From: Pseudomonadota bacterium
GTDB taxonomy: Bacteria; Myxococcota_A; Polyangia; Haliangiales; Haliangiaceae
DNA: 43,820 nucleotides
Direction: 5' to 3'
Assembly (NCBI GenBank): GCA_022360315.1
Contig: JAKSDA010000140.1
Coordinates: forward strand, 1-43,820
Within the stretch, counting starts at the first letter, position 1; each line of letters opens with the position of its first letter. Of this stretch, positions 8,969-17,849 are shown piece by piece. Under the pieces are notes generated by a model. It searched no databases, was not told the DNA's origin, and worked only from the letters and a program-made list of their open reading frames with translations. The translations under genes were made by a program, and so were the position numbers.

Positions 8969-9952
8969 TCAGCGGCGGGTTTCGTACAGCTGGAATCGAC
9001 CCGACCGGTCGCTGGCAAACACCAAGTAGCGCAGGTCGGCCGAGATCCATGCGTCGACTTCGTCGCTCTCCGAATTCAACTCGGCCAGGGGCGTGGGAGA
9101 GTCAAAGGAATCACTAATGGTCGGCCGCGAAGCCACGTATAGATCTCGAGCACCCTGGCCTCCGGGTCGGCCGGAATCGAAAAAAAGCAACGATGCCCCG
9201 GACGCCAGGTACGGGTTGCTGTCGTGCTCCGGGCTGTTGATCGCGGCGAGCGGTGAGGGTTCGTTCCACGGATCATTTTCGGAAGCCCGCGACGAGATGT
9301 AGAGATCTCGGCCGCCCGCACCTCCGGACCGGTCGGAATAAAACACCAGGATTCGCTTTGAATCCGCCACAGCGGGCGAGCCTTCGTTGTCCGGTGTGTT
9401 GAGCTCGGGTATTGCGACGGGAACCGACCAGGGGTCGGAGCGATTCGGTCGAGAGGCAAACCAGATATCGTACTTGCCCTTCCCGCCCGGCCGATTGCTG
9501 GCAAACCAGATCGTCAGCCCGTCGGCCGCGACCTCGGGAGTCGAATCTTGATACTCGGTGCTCAACTCGCCGACCACGGCTGGTGTCCGCCAGGGGTCGC
9601 TGGAACTGGCCCGGGTCGATCGCCAGATATCGACGTCGCCCACGCCTCCAGCGCGGTCCGAATTGAAATAGAGCTCCAACAGGTCGCCGGTGAGCGAGGG
9701 GTCGTCATCGTCGATCGAGGGAGCTGAGATTTCGGCGATCGGCGAAGGAGCGCCAAATGGCCCTGCATCGAATCCGGCACCGCCGTCGGTGAGTGCATCG
9801 AAGCCGACGCGGCAGCCCGGCCAGACCAGCATCACAGCTAGCCCGATCGACATGGTCAGAATCGATCGACCAGCCGACCCGCTCGGCATGGGCTCCGCTG
9901 CGCTTTGCTCACCGGAACATCCGGCCGTTCTGAATCGCTCCATCTGCTTCAT
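8969..9952 (-). CDS. PD40 (WD40-like) beta-propeller protein, probable lipoprotein
   Basis: 327 residues. After a hydrophobic N-terminus ending ...AVMLVWPGC (Cys47, a weak lipobox) and a Gly/Asp-rich spacer come about five PD40 blades. Each carries a variant of 'FASNRPGGKGKYDIWFASR' (DIWRSTR, DLYISSR, DLYVASR, QLYETRR). This resembles the TolB/OmpA-associated propeller family of envelope proteins. ATG at 9889 would give a more normal ~25-residue signal peptide than the 9952 start used here. It is the last gene of a four-gene minus-strand unit, 12 bases after the kinase, so probably an envelope partner of that system. The propeller call is sound; the ligand is unknown. Confidence 0.8.
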   Translation of the reverse strand: MKQMERFRTAGCSGEQSAAEPMPSGSAGRSILTMSIGLAVMLVWPGCRVGFDALTDGGAGFDAGPFGAPSPIAEISAPSIDDDDPSLTGDLLELYFNSDRAGGVGDVDIWRSTRASSSDPWRTPAVVGELSTEYQDSTPEVAADGLTIWFASNRPGGKGKYDIWFASRPNRSDPWSVPVAIPELNTPDNEGSPAVADSKRILVFYSDRSGGAGGRDLYISSRASENDPWNEPSPLAAINSPEHDSNPYLASGASLLFFDSGRPGGQGARDLYVASRPTISDSFDSPTPLAELNSESDEVDAWISADLRYLVFASDRSGRFQLYETRR

Positions 9953-9964
9953 TATACGGCGAGG

Positions 9965-11950
9965 TCACCGGCCCAGTTGAACCGTGACCGGAATGCGGAA
10001 CCCGCGCTCCCTGTCCTGGCGGCCAAATCGAGTCGATCGGGCCACGCCCTCGATACACTGGCCGAGTTCGGTACGGGCCACCGAGTCGGGCACTACTTCG
10101 GCGGACTTGACTGTGCCGGACATATCGATGCGAAACCGCACCGACAGTTGCGGCATTCCGGAGATCGACACGGCGTGCTCGGCAAAGCAGGCGCGGATCG
10201 CTGCCTGCCTGGTGCGGAAGGTCTGCGACAGCTTTTGTGCCGTAGTCGGACGAGAACGAGAGAGCTTTTTTTTGCCTGTCCCGGGTGATTTTGCAGGTGG
10301 CCGCACAGATGATTTCACAGCTGCGTCCACGGTCGGGGCCGCAGCGACCGGCGTGGCGGGAACAGCCAGGCCGGCGTCGGCCCTTTCTGCTCGGTCGGTT
10401 GCCCCGGCGGGCAGTGATTCGGCTTGCACGACGACAAACGCGGGCTGCCTTCCTTCGCCGCCGCGAATCAGGACCAGGACCAGTACCAGGGCCGTGGCAA
10501 GAGCAGCGACGCTCATCGCAGTGGCAGCGATGATCCAGCGCACAGTGCTGCGGGGTGAGGAGGGGGTCGATTGGGCGCGGTCGTGCCGGGACGACACCAG
10601 AGCGGTTGATTGTGCAGAAGGCGCCGGTATGGTCCCGGTACCAACCGGTTGGCCCGATTGCCCGATCGGTTGTTCAGGCGACCTCGGCGCGCCCGAGCTG
10701 CGCGACTGCGATCGAATAGCTGGCCGCGCGGTCGCGGATTCGGCGACTGGCTTCCCTATCTCGATGCTCACTCCATCGTCGACGGGGCGGGACTGGTTGT
10801 CGTCTCCGGGGCTCTCGATGGCCTTCTCATGGGGCAAAACCGTGGCCGTGGGCGTCGACCACTCATCCTCATCGTGTCCTGAAAGCAGGTTTTGCGCATC
10901 CTGTCCGGCCGGGGTTTGCAGCACCGACGGAGTCTCTTTGTTCAGGATATCTTCGAGCACGGTCAGATCCGTGACATTGAGCAGCTGGGCAAACCGGGGC
11001 TCCAGAAAATCTTCGGCCGCGAGCCGAGCCAGATCTTCGGCCGCTGCGTCGGAGTCGAATCCGCTAATGCCGCGCAGAGCCTGGGCGAAGCTGGCCGCGT
11101 CCGGATAGCGGGCATGTCGATCTTTGGCCAGCGCCTTGGCCAGCGCCGACGCGAGGCCGGGAAACACATCCTCGCGGATTGCATCGATCGGTTGTGGATC
11201 ATGGTCGAGGACCAGCCGTATGGTCTGGCGCGGACTTTTCGCGGCAAATGGATTGCGCCCGGCCAGAAGCACGTAGAGCACGACTGCGCAGGCGTATACA
11301 TCTGTACTCGGAGCCGGCTCGGCGCCTTCGAAGATCTCGGGCGCGATAAACGGGTAGGTTCCCTTGATCTTTTGCGCGCTGCTGCCCGCCACCGTGGTCT
11401 GCTCGGTTCCCGCCCGGGCGATCCCGAAATCGGCCAGTTTGACGTGACCTTCGGTGCTCACCAGAATATTGGACGGCTTGATATCGCGATGAACCACGTC
11501 GAGTGGTGCGCCGTCCATGCCAGTGGCATTGTGTGCGTATGACAATGCCTCGAGAACACGGAGCACGATCACCACGGCAGAACCGATCGGAAACCAGCGG
11601 CCGGTTCTGCGGTAGTAATAGATGATCCAATTCGACAGATCGTGCCCGTGAACGTATTCGAGCACCATCACGTATGCGCCGTCCTGTTGGGCGAAATCCA
11701 GAACACTGACGATACCGGGATGGCGCAGTTTGGCCATGATTCGCGCTTCACGGGCAAACATTTCGATGATGGGCGCAGCGCCCAGCCACGAAGGGTGGAT
11801 CTGTTTGATCACGACCGGCCTGACGAATCCTGCAGCGCCCTCGTTTCTGGCCAGGAATATTTCGCCCATACCTCCCTTTGCCAGTTGCCGAACGATGCGA
11901 TATCGATCGAGTACAACACGGCCGATCATCTCTTTGGACTGCGGATTCAT
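9965..11950 (-). CDS. Transmembrane Ser/Thr protein kinase with AgmX/PglI-like C-terminal domain
   Basis: Hanks-type kinase, 661 residues. The cytoplasmic kinase domain has the glycine loop LAKGGMGEIFLA, ATP-binding Lys49 (VVIKQI), HRDIKPSN (154-161), DFG (174-176) and APEIFE. A long Ser/Pro-rich juxtamembrane linker follows, then one transmembrane helix (ATAMSVAALATALVLVLVL, around residue 480). A periplasmic tail ends in a ~90-residue domain (IRACFAEH, then LSVRFRIDMSGTVKSAEVVP) like the AgmX/PglI C-terminal domain of myxobacteria. The start ATG overlaps the stop of the upstream FecR-type gene by 4 bases (ATGA), implying translational coupling. It probably senses or is tethered to envelope components encoded by its neighbours. 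All catalytic residues look intact. Confidence 0.92.
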   Translation of the reverse strand: MNPQSKEMIGRVVLDRYRIVRQLAKGGMGEIFLARNEGAAGFVRPVVIKQIHPSWLGAAPIIEMFAREARIMAKLRHPGIVSVLDFAQQDGAYVMVLEYVHGHDLSNWIIYYYRRTGRWFPIGSAVVIVLRVLEALSYAHNATGMDGAPLDVVHRDIKPSNILVSTEGHVKLADFGIARAGTEQTTVAGSSAQKIKGTYPFIAPEIFEGAEPAPSTDVYACAVVLYVLLAGRNPFAAKSPRQTIRLVLDHDPQPIDAIREDVFPGLASALAKALAKDRHARYPDAASFAQALRGISGFDSDAAAEDLARLAAEDFLEPRFAQLLNVTDLTVLEDILNKETPSVLQTPAGQDAQNLLSGHDEDEWSTPTATVLPHEKAIESPGDDNQSRPVDDGVSIEIGKPVAESATARPAIRSQSRSSGAPRSPEQPIGQSGQPVGTGTIPAPSAQSTALVSSRHDRAQSTPSSPRSTVRWIIAATAMSVAALATALVLVLVLIRGGEGRQPAFVVVQAESLPAGATDRAERADAGLAVPATPVAAAPTVDAAVKSSVRPPAKSPGTGKKKLSRSRPTTAQKLSQTFRTRQAAIRACFAEHAVSISGMPQLSVRFRIDMSGTVKSAEVVPDSVARTELGQCIEGVARSTRFGRQDRERGFRIPVTVQLGR

Positions 11951-14082
11951 CGGGGTCGCCGCCGGAGATAATAGTGTATACCGTGTTTTCGGTGAGACAG
12001 ACGAATCGCGATGGCGTCCTCATCGGTTGGGATTGCGACCTTTGCGGCGAAGCGATTGTACCGGTCCCGGCGGACTTTTTTTCCGCCGATTTCGACCCGC
12101 CAGCCGCTCAGCGCAGTGCCTCGGATCGGTACGGAACCACCCTGCCACGCGTTGGTTGGCGGTTGGGTGATATGGGCAGTGGAGGCCGAACTGTCGAATT
12201 CTATGTACAGCCTGGTGGTCGGGGAGCGGCGCCCACCAGGCCCCTGAAACCACCAGCTGTAACGACCTTCGCCCACACTGCCGGACTTGACGGTGTGCTG
12301 ATTTCCGCTCACCGGAAAGGTTCGTTTGCTGCCTCGGTGCTTTTTGACGACCAGGGTCCAGCCTCGCGTGGCCGCGGCCAGCCCGGACCAGCGGAAGGTC
12401 AGACGGGGCAGTCGATGCTGATAGACCACGCTGTAGGTGCGGCCATCAGCATCCAGTGTGTTGTGGGTCGCCCGCTGTGGTAGCTGCCTGGTGCCCGAGT
12501 CCGTGCGGACCTGGACCCATCCCTGTGCTGCCACTGCGACGCCAACCGCACCATTCGAGAGGCAACGCACTCGATAGAACGCACGGCCCCGTCTGGCCCA
12601 GACCAGCGCGCTGCCCTCTCCTTCGGAAATAGCTACCGGCTTGCCCACAGAGCGCCGGCTCTTGAACGTCTCCACCCGGCCCCCGGCTGGACATACATGG
12701 TCAAAGCGAATGCGGAGCGCGACCTGGCCGGTCTGTTCGTGCACGACGGGCGATTCCCCGGCCGGTATCGCCAGATCGGCCCGCGCCGGTGCTCGTCCCT
12801 TGACCACGGTTTTGCCCGTCCGGTCGATGCTCGCGCGTTCTCCGACGACCAGAAGCTCGCTGCCCTGGGCGCTGCGAACCTGCAATTTGCCCCGCTCGAC
12901 AGTCACGATCGCCCGCCCGCGGCGGTCGAGTGCGATGGTGCCAAGCGAGCCACTCGGCCGGGTGCGAGCGACGATCGCACCGCCGGGAACGTCGATGTGG
13001 GTGTTCTCGGTGGTCGCTTCGATCGAGACCGTTCCCCGCGAGACCTCGACCAGTGGACCGCCAGCTGCTCCGATGAGAAACTCGGCGTCACCCACCACCG
13101 TGGCCCGTTGGTTGCCCCGTTCGAGCTCTACAGTGGCTTTTTCCGGCAGGCGGACGTGCGATCCTTCGGCCAGCTCGACGTCGCCGACCGGCAGCGGTTG
13201 CCACCCATCAGCACCCCGGGCCGGGCGAATCTTGCCACCTGTCATGGAAACCCGGGCGGTAACCCCGGACCCGGCCGAGGGCTCGCTCGACAGCTCGCCG
13301 GTTTTTGCCGACTCGCCGGTCTGATTCGACTCGTCCCCGGCGAGCGTTTCGCTCGCCGCGCCCGCATCGTCGCTCGCCGCGCCCGCATCGTCGCTCGCCG
13401 CGCCCGCATCGTCGCTCGCCGCGCCCGCATCGTCGCTCGCCGCGCCCGCATCGTCGCTCGCCGCGCCCGCATCGTCGCTCGCCTCCGACTTCTGGTCAGC
13501 TGCAGACGGAGCCTCGCCGTCCGGCTGCACGCTCATTTCGACCACGGCTTCGCCCACTCGTACAGTCAGCGACTGGCCTTTTTCGAGCGACGTGATCCGA
13601 CCGCTTTCGTCCTCTAGGGTTGCCGTGCCGATCAATACATTGAGTCGGGTGCCGCGTTTGGTGGGCGAGAGGCGGACGCGGCTGCGTTTGCGCAGGCGCG
13701 CCAGACCGATGACCGTGTCGAATACAACCGCCTGGCCTTCCGATTCGAGCTCTGCTGCGCCGCTTTCGACCCGGAGCTTGCCCGGCCGATCGCGTTTACT
13801 GGCCAGAAACCGGATCAATGTTCGCTCGTCGAGATGGAGCCCGCCGCCGCCGGTCATTGTCAGATCGGCGCTGGACGACCGTCCGGTGCGGACCGCATCG
13901 CCGATTTGATAGCGATCGCCGAGCCCGGCCGACTGCCATTGCGATGTAGAGGCGCGCAACGAGTCGACTTCGTTGTTTTTGTGCGCCATCTCGGCAACCC
14001 AGTCGCCCGATCCGCAGCTGGCGGCCAGCGCCCAGCTCGCCACGGCAACCACATAGATCGAATGGTGGCAGCGAGACATCAT
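11947..14082 (-). CDS. FecR-domain lipoprotein with low-complexity repeat linker
   Basis: 711 residues from tandem ATGs at 14082/14079. The first overlaps the upstream stop (ATGA), and a lipoprotein signal follows directly (lipobox LAASC). An open extension back to 14643 is antisense-like composition over the preceding gene and is rejected. Two FecR-like regions can be seen: one from about residue 45 (GDRYQIGDAVRTG ... GTATLEDESGRITSLEKGQS) and one after a repeat linker (PVGDVELAEGSHVRLPEKA ... ELLVVGERASID). The linker has six SDDAGAA units. The C-terminal part has beta-rich, Ig-like segments (TQPPTNAWQGGSVPIRGTAL). FecR domains usually act in periplasmic sensing or polymer binding. It sits between a barrel protein and a kinase in a coupled operon, suggesting a periplasmic sensor or scaffold. 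Confidence 0.85.
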   Translation of the reverse strand: MMSRCHHSIYVVAVASWALAASCGSGDWVAEMAHKNNEVDSLRASTSQWQSAGLGDRYQIGDAVRTGRSSSADLTMTGGGGLHLDERTLIRFLASKRDRPGKLRVESGAAELESEGQAVVFDTVIGLARLRKRSRVRLSPTKRGTRLNVLIGTATLEDESGRITSLEKGQSLTVRVGEAVVEMSVQPDGEAPSAADQKSEASDDAGAASDDAGAASDDAGAASDDAGAASDDAGAASDDAGAASETLAGDESNQTGESAKTGELSSEPSAGSGVTARVSMTGGKIRPARGADGWQPLPVGDVELAEGSHVRLPEKATVELERGNQRATVVGDAEFLIGAAGGPLVEVSRGTVSIEATTENTHIDVPGGAIVARTRPSGSLGTIALDRRGRAIVTVERGKLQVRSAQGSELLVVGERASIDRTGKTVVKGRAPARADLAIPAGESPVVHEQTGQVALRIRFDHVCPAGGRVETFKSRRSVGKPVAISEGEGSALVWARRGRAFYRVRCLSNGAVGVAVAAQGWVQVRTDSGTRQLPQRATHNTLDADGRTYSVVYQHRLPRLTFRWSGLAAATRGWTLVVKKHRGSKRTFPVSGNQHTVKSGSVGEGRYSWWFQGPGGRRSPTTRLYIEFDSSASTAHITQPPTNAWQGGSVPIRGTALSGWRVEIGGKKVRRDRYNRFAAKVAIPTDEDAIAIRLSHRKHGIHYYLRRRPR
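13351..13482 (-). repeat. 21-bp tandem repeat, six copies, in the FecR-type gene
   Basis: Six near-identical 21-base units (containing GCATCGTCGCTCGCC on the plus strand) that encode SDDAGAA repeats on the minus strand. The unit is a multiple of 3, so copy-number change keeps frame and only alters linker length between the two FecR-like regions. It is not a CRISPR: there are no spacers. Confidence 0.92.
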
Positions 14083-15455
14083 CGCTTCCGGTCGACCCGG
14101 AGATCGATATTGAGGATTCGCACCGCGTCCGGGCGCACTCGAGCGCGGACCCGCTGCTCTCGGTAGCCGGGGGCGCGGACGATCACAGTGTATCGTCCCG
14201 GCTCGAGGTCGATCTCGAACGTCCCCTGGTCGACCGCGAGTTCGAGCCCGCCCGGTTCGATGCGGATCGTTGTCCCGGCGATCGGCTTGCCGCGGAACGA
14301 CTGAATAACTCCTCGCAGTTGACCGACCGATTGGCGAGGCTCGAGCACGGCGGGCTCGTCGGGCTCTTTCGCCGCCTCGCCACCCGACCGAAGCGGCCGG
14401 TTTTCTGCCGATTGCCGATACCCACTGCGGCGATAGGTCACAACGGCCAAGAGCTGAATCCTGGGGTCGAGGGGGACCAGGGCTGCTCCGACATCGATGG
14501 CTGGACGGCGACTTGGACTGGCCTCGGCCAAAAACTGTACGTGGATGCTGGGACTGAGCCACCACCCGGCGCCGAGCCCGAAGCGCATCGGCGAGGCCAG
14601 CGCAGATGGAGCACCGGTTCCGACCAGAAGTTGCCAGGTCCACTCAGCCATGACATCGACTCGGCCAGTGTGCCATACGCCGCCGAGGCCGAGCATGACG
14701 GCGTCGAAGTCGCTCACTCCGAGCGACATCCGGTCAGCGCGACTCAGAGTATCGGGCGAGGTAACCGAATCTGCGCTGTTGTCGAACCGAAATCCACCAT
14801 TGACGGTCAGCGAAAAGGTGGGTCGCGGCCGGTAGGTGGCCAGCACGTGCAGGTCGACCGTGGTTGCAGCGACGTCGAACGACGGAGTCGACAAGCCCGG
14901 CGGAACCCACAATCTCAGTTCAGCGCCGACATCGACGCCGGCGACGGCTCGGCCGACAGCACGCACGGTCAGACGGGGATCGACGACAAAACTGCTGTCG
15001 CTACCACTGTCGCCATTGCCGTTGCCTCGACCCGGGCTGGAGTGCTGATCGTAGCGACTGTCGAAACGCAAGGCCAGGCCGAGCCAGTGCCGCGGGGACA
15101 GGCTCAGGGCGACTGAGCCGGTGGTCCGGCTGTGCGAGTCGTCATCGCCGAGGACCGGACCGAGCGCGCCATGGCCAACCGACAAGCTCGCGGCCAGCTG
15201 GGTTTGCACCGGAGCGGCAACTGCCACCCGGTAGATGCCGGGCAGTGCACTCGCCGAGGGAGTAGCCCGCAATTCGGCGTCCAGAGCCACCTGGCCGCTC
15301 ATTTGGGGTCGAGTGACAGCGGGGTCTTGTGACACTGGTCCGGCATCGCGCCGCTGTGCCCGCGTTGATGTCGCCATCAGTGCTGTCAGGGTGTACACCA
15401 GCGCGACAGCCAAAAAAACAGCCGAAGTCGCGTTCCTGATGGAACATGTCCTCAT
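14079..15455 (-). CDS. Outer-membrane beta-barrel protein with PEGA/carboxypeptidase-regulatory-like C-terminus
   Basis: 458 residues. A signal peptide (FLAVALVYTLTALMATSTRA, cleaved near AQRRD) is followed by ~300 residues of alternating amphipathic strands typical of an outer-membrane barrel (GLALRFDSRY, VNGGFRFDNS, MRFGLGAGWWLSPSIHVQFL). The last ~80 residues (LRGVIQSFRGKPIAGTTIRI, then GRYTVIVRAPGYREQRVRAR) match the carboxypeptidase regulatory/PEGA-like fold common in myxobacterial envelope proteins. It is the first gene of the unit leading into the FecR lipoprotein, kinase and PD40 protein, and its stop overlaps the next start. I infer an outer-membrane anchor for the system. No specific gene name is recognised. 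Confidence 0.8.
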   Translation of the reverse strand: MRTCSIRNATSAVFLAVALVYTLTALMATSTRAQRRDAGPVSQDPAVTRPQMSGQVALDAELRATPSASALPGIYRVAVAAPVQTQLAASLSVGHGALGPVLGDDDSHSRTTGSVALSLSPRHWLGLALRFDSRYDQHSSPGRGNGNGDSGSDSSFVVDPRLTVRAVGRAVAGVDVGAELRLWVPPGLSTPSFDVAATTVDLHVLATYRPRPTFSLTVNGGFRFDNSADSVTSPDTLSRADRMSLGVSDFDAVMLGLGGVWHTGRVDVMAEWTWQLLVGTGAPSALASPMRFGLGAGWWLSPSIHVQFLAEASPSRRPAIDVGAALVPLDPRIQLLAVVTYRRSGYRQSAENRPLRSGGEAAKEPDEPAVLEPRQSVGQLRGVIQSFRGKPIAGTTIRIEPGGLELAVDQGTFEIDLEPGRYTVIVRAPGYREQRVRARVRPDAVRILNIDLRVDRKR

Positions 15456-15513
15456 GAACTCTCTGTGCCGTAGAAACCAGCCTACTCGGGACTCATGGTA
15501 CCAAGTCGGTGTG

Positions 15514-15541
15514 GTCCGGGCTAGCCCCGGCTAACCCGGAC
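15514..15541. terminator. Strong hairpin between AAA+ gene and barrel operon
   Basis: GTCCGGG (15514-15520) pairs with CCCGGAC (15535-15541), and inside it TAGCC faces GGCTA, with one C/A mismatch between the two helices. It lies about 125 bases past the AAA+ gene stop, on the shared minus strand. There is no U-run, so it could be a Rho-assisted terminator, an mRNA-stabilising hairpin or an operator of the downstream barrel operon. Confidence 0.4.
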
Positions 15542-15667
15542 CATTTGTCGCACACCGGAACGCAAAAAATTACAATCGTCTCAAACCAGACCCGTATTGA
15601 TCGAATAGCCGGGCGCCGGGACCTCCAGCCGCCCGGACCTCTGGCCCATCGCCCCAGTCCATGCAAC

Positions 15668-17497
15668 TCAGGTCCTGAAGCCGAGGATCTTCTCGACCCG
15701 GTGATTCTCTTCGTGGCCCTTGAGCTTGGCAAACGCCGTGCTGAGATGGTCGCGGTTCAGTGTGGCCACTCGCTTATTATCGGTATTCCCATCTTGAATG
15801 GCGTGAAATACCGCCTGTTTCATGAGCTCGCGCAAAAAAGCCGGGGTGACCCCCTTGGTCTTGTCCACGATCCATTCCACATCCGGGCCGTCGATGTGAG
15901 CCTTACCGGTGTACAGCTTGACCAGGCGTCGCCGCAGTTCGGGCTCGGGGAGGGGGAATTTGAGGACGAGATCGACCCGTCCCGGGCGCTGGGCCAGGGC
16001 TTCTTCGAGGACTTCGAGTTTGTTGGTCGTAAACACGACGTAGACCTGCTCGCTTTTGGGCAGGCCGTCGAGTTCGTTGAGCAGGGAGCCGAGCACGGCC
16101 TGAAGGGGATTGAACTGGCGTTCGATGGCGATCAAATCGATGTCTTCGAAGAACAGAAGTGCGGGGGCCAGCTTGCGGGCCAGTCTGAACGCGCCCTCGG
16201 GGTGGCGCAGGCTGTCACCGGCCACGAGCACGCTGGTAAAGCCGTCGAGCTCGGAGGCGAGCAAGTTGCAGACAAAGGTCTTGCCCGTGCCTGGCGGACC
16301 GTGAAAGAGGATGCCGCGTTTGAGTTCGATGCCATTGGCGATGAGGGCGTCGGCACAGCGGATATAGTCCAGCACGTCGCGTTGCAGCCGTTCGCGCAGT
16401 CCGGCGGGCAGTACCACGTGATCCCAGTCGGTGTCGGTGAGCTCGAGGATCTCGGCCTCCTTGACCCGGTCTTGATAGTCGATCTTGGGACGGAGGAGGC
16501 GGCCGCGAAAAATGCTGTGCTCGCGTTCGTATTGCATGAACGCGTCGAGGAGCTGGTGGGCGTGTTCGACATTGCGGGACACGATCGACAGGTCGTAGCG
16601 AGGCTCGAATCGCTCGACGTGCTGGCAATAGGCAAACATCGGCTCGTCTTGGTAGCGAAACAGGGCGATGCCCTCGCGCAGGCCGAGGCGGGAGCTGGTC
16701 GCGACAACCGGAATCTGCTCAAAGCTGGGCGGGGCTTGCTCGCGGCCCTCGAAAGAGCCATCTTCACTGATTTTGGCCGGTTTCAGCAGGGTGAGTAGGT
16801 CGAATTCCTCTCCCATGGACAGGTCGAAGCGACTGGCGCCAATCCCGGTGAATTCGGCTCCGAACCCGTCGAAGAACGCCTTGGCCAGGATGGCAATGTT
16901 GGCGATTTGATATTCGGGAAAGGATTGGCGGAGCACGTAGGGATCAAAGCCGTCGCCGAAATGGGCCCGGATGCGGCTGTTGAGCGACCGCTCCACGTTG
17001 GCGCTGAGTTCGGAGGTCACCGTGCGATGGCTTTCCTCGTAGCTCGAGAACGCCTCGAGGAATCGGTCAGCGTGGGCGACGTCGGCGGCGATCACGCTGA
17101 TGTGGTACTCGCTTTCGCACTGCCAGCAACTGGCCATCATGGGGTTTTGCTCGAACGTGAAGAGCACCAGTCCCTGCAGTAGTCCTTGCCGCGTGGACCC
17201 ATTGTCGACAGCGATCTGCTGGAAGAGTGGCGATGCTTCCGGGTGGTACTCAACCGGCTGTTTGTCGTCGAAGAGTTGCAGAGGATTGCCGGAGAAGCGG
17301 ACAAACTCGCCGCCCAGGCTCTCGAAAAAAGCCTTGCAGGCGATCGAGATATCCTTGGCCAGATAGGGTGGAAACGTTCGGCGGAGAAGATCTGGCTGGG
17401 TGGTCTCTCCCATGTGGACGCGCGCTCGCCAGTTGAGGGTGCGAGTGAGGCGATTGTGCAATCGATAGGGAATCTGGCTGGCCGCCTGCCATTTCAT
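15668..17497 (-). CDS. AAA+ ATPase with duplicated N-terminal domain
   Basis: 609 residues. The C-terminal ~280 residues are a classic AAA+ module: Walker A GPPGTGKT (~398-405), Walker B LLFFEDID, sensor-1 VFTTN, arginine finger region RPGRVDLVLKFPLP, like the FtsH/Cdc48/Bcs1 group. The N-terminal half contains two copies of one ~125-residue domain. The first has LLRRTFPPY, CKAFFESLGGEF and FQQIAV; the second has VLRQSFPEY, AKAFFDGFGAEF and FEQIPV. I do not recognise this domain by name. It may bind a substrate or adaptor for unfolding. There is no protease motif and no transmembrane segment. It stands alone between a hairpin and a region of gene remnants. ATPase call certain, role unknown. 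Confidence 0.88.
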   Translation of the reverse strand: MKWQAASQIPYRLHNRLTRTLNWRARVHMGETTQPDLLRRTFPPYLAKDISIACKAFFESLGGEFVRFSGNPLQLFDDKQPVEYHPEASPLFQQIAVDNGSTRQGLLQGLVLFTFEQNPMMASCWQCESEYHISVIAADVAHADRFLEAFSSYEESHRTVTSELSANVERSLNSRIRAHFGDGFDPYVLRQSFPEYQIANIAILAKAFFDGFGAEFTGIGASRFDLSMGEEFDLLTLLKPAKISEDGSFEGREQAPPSFEQIPVVATSSRLGLREGIALFRYQDEPMFAYCQHVERFEPRYDLSIVSRNVEHAHQLLDAFMQYEREHSIFRGRLLRPKIDYQDRVKEAEILELTDTDWDHVVLPAGLRERLQRDVLDYIRCADALIANGIELKRGILFHGPPGTGKTFVCNLLASELDGFTSVLVAGDSLRHPEGAFRLARKLAPALLFFEDIDLIAIERQFNPLQAVLGSLLNELDGLPKSEQVYVVFTTNKLEVLEEALAQRPGRVDLVLKFPLPEPELRRRLVKLYTGKAHIDGPDVEWIVDKTKGVTPAFLRELMKQAVFHAIQDGNTDNKRVATLNRDHLSTAFAKLKGHEENHRVEKILGFRT

Positions 17498-17726
17498 GGC
17501 AGAGTTTTACCCCAGGTTGCCATTCAGAGAGGGACCGTGCCGCTCTTCAGTGACAACAATGTGGCGCTGAGTACCAGTGTTTTTGGGTCCGGTGAGAAAA
17601 TCGCCGCCGAGTGCCATCGTTTCGCGCCAACCCGGGGAAAAATCTCGCTGGCCACCCCGCCGTGGCACCCTGCAGCTTGAAATACGCGGTGACGATGTTG
17701 GACAGGGATTGTGGCAAACTTGCGCC

Positions 17727-17849
17727 GTGACTTCGTCTCTGCCTTCTCTCGACGCGCTGCGCTGTTTCGTCGAGGCTGCCAGGGAGGACAAAAACCGGAC
17801 ATGGTCTTGGTGCCTGTCGGTCGAGAACGTGTATCATCGGCGACAGTAG
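17727..17849 (+). pseudogene. Remnant of a LysR-family regulator N-terminus
   Basis: From a GTG at 17727 the frame reads LPSLDALRCFVEAAR, which is the opening of a LysR-type winged-helix regulator. It then loses all similarity (EDKNRTWSW...) and stops at 17849. Only ~20 residues survive. It lies 150 bases before the TRAP operon in the same direction, so it may once have been a regulator gene at this locus. The rest of the gap 17498-17999 holds no gene that I can support. Confidence 0.55.

Noticed and set aside
13351..13482. Possible CRISPR-like array
   Set aside because: The 21-bp units are directly adjacent with no spacers and are in-frame coding repeats.
12697..13617. Plus-strand frame with Arg-rich tandem repeats (ARRARIV)
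   Set aside because: It is the antisense of the SDDAGAA-coding repeat; the minus frame has signal peptide, lipobox and ATGA coupling.
14083..14643. Long N-terminal extension of the FecR-type protein
   Set aside because: It is Arg/Ser/Pro-rich and overlaps the barrel gene; the tandem ATG at 14082 is followed directly by a lipoprotein signal.
15509..16798. A 429-codon open frame on the plus strand
   Set aside because: It lies opposite the AAA+ ATPase and is a by-product of that gene's G/C-biased codons; the minus-strand frame has every AAA+ motif.
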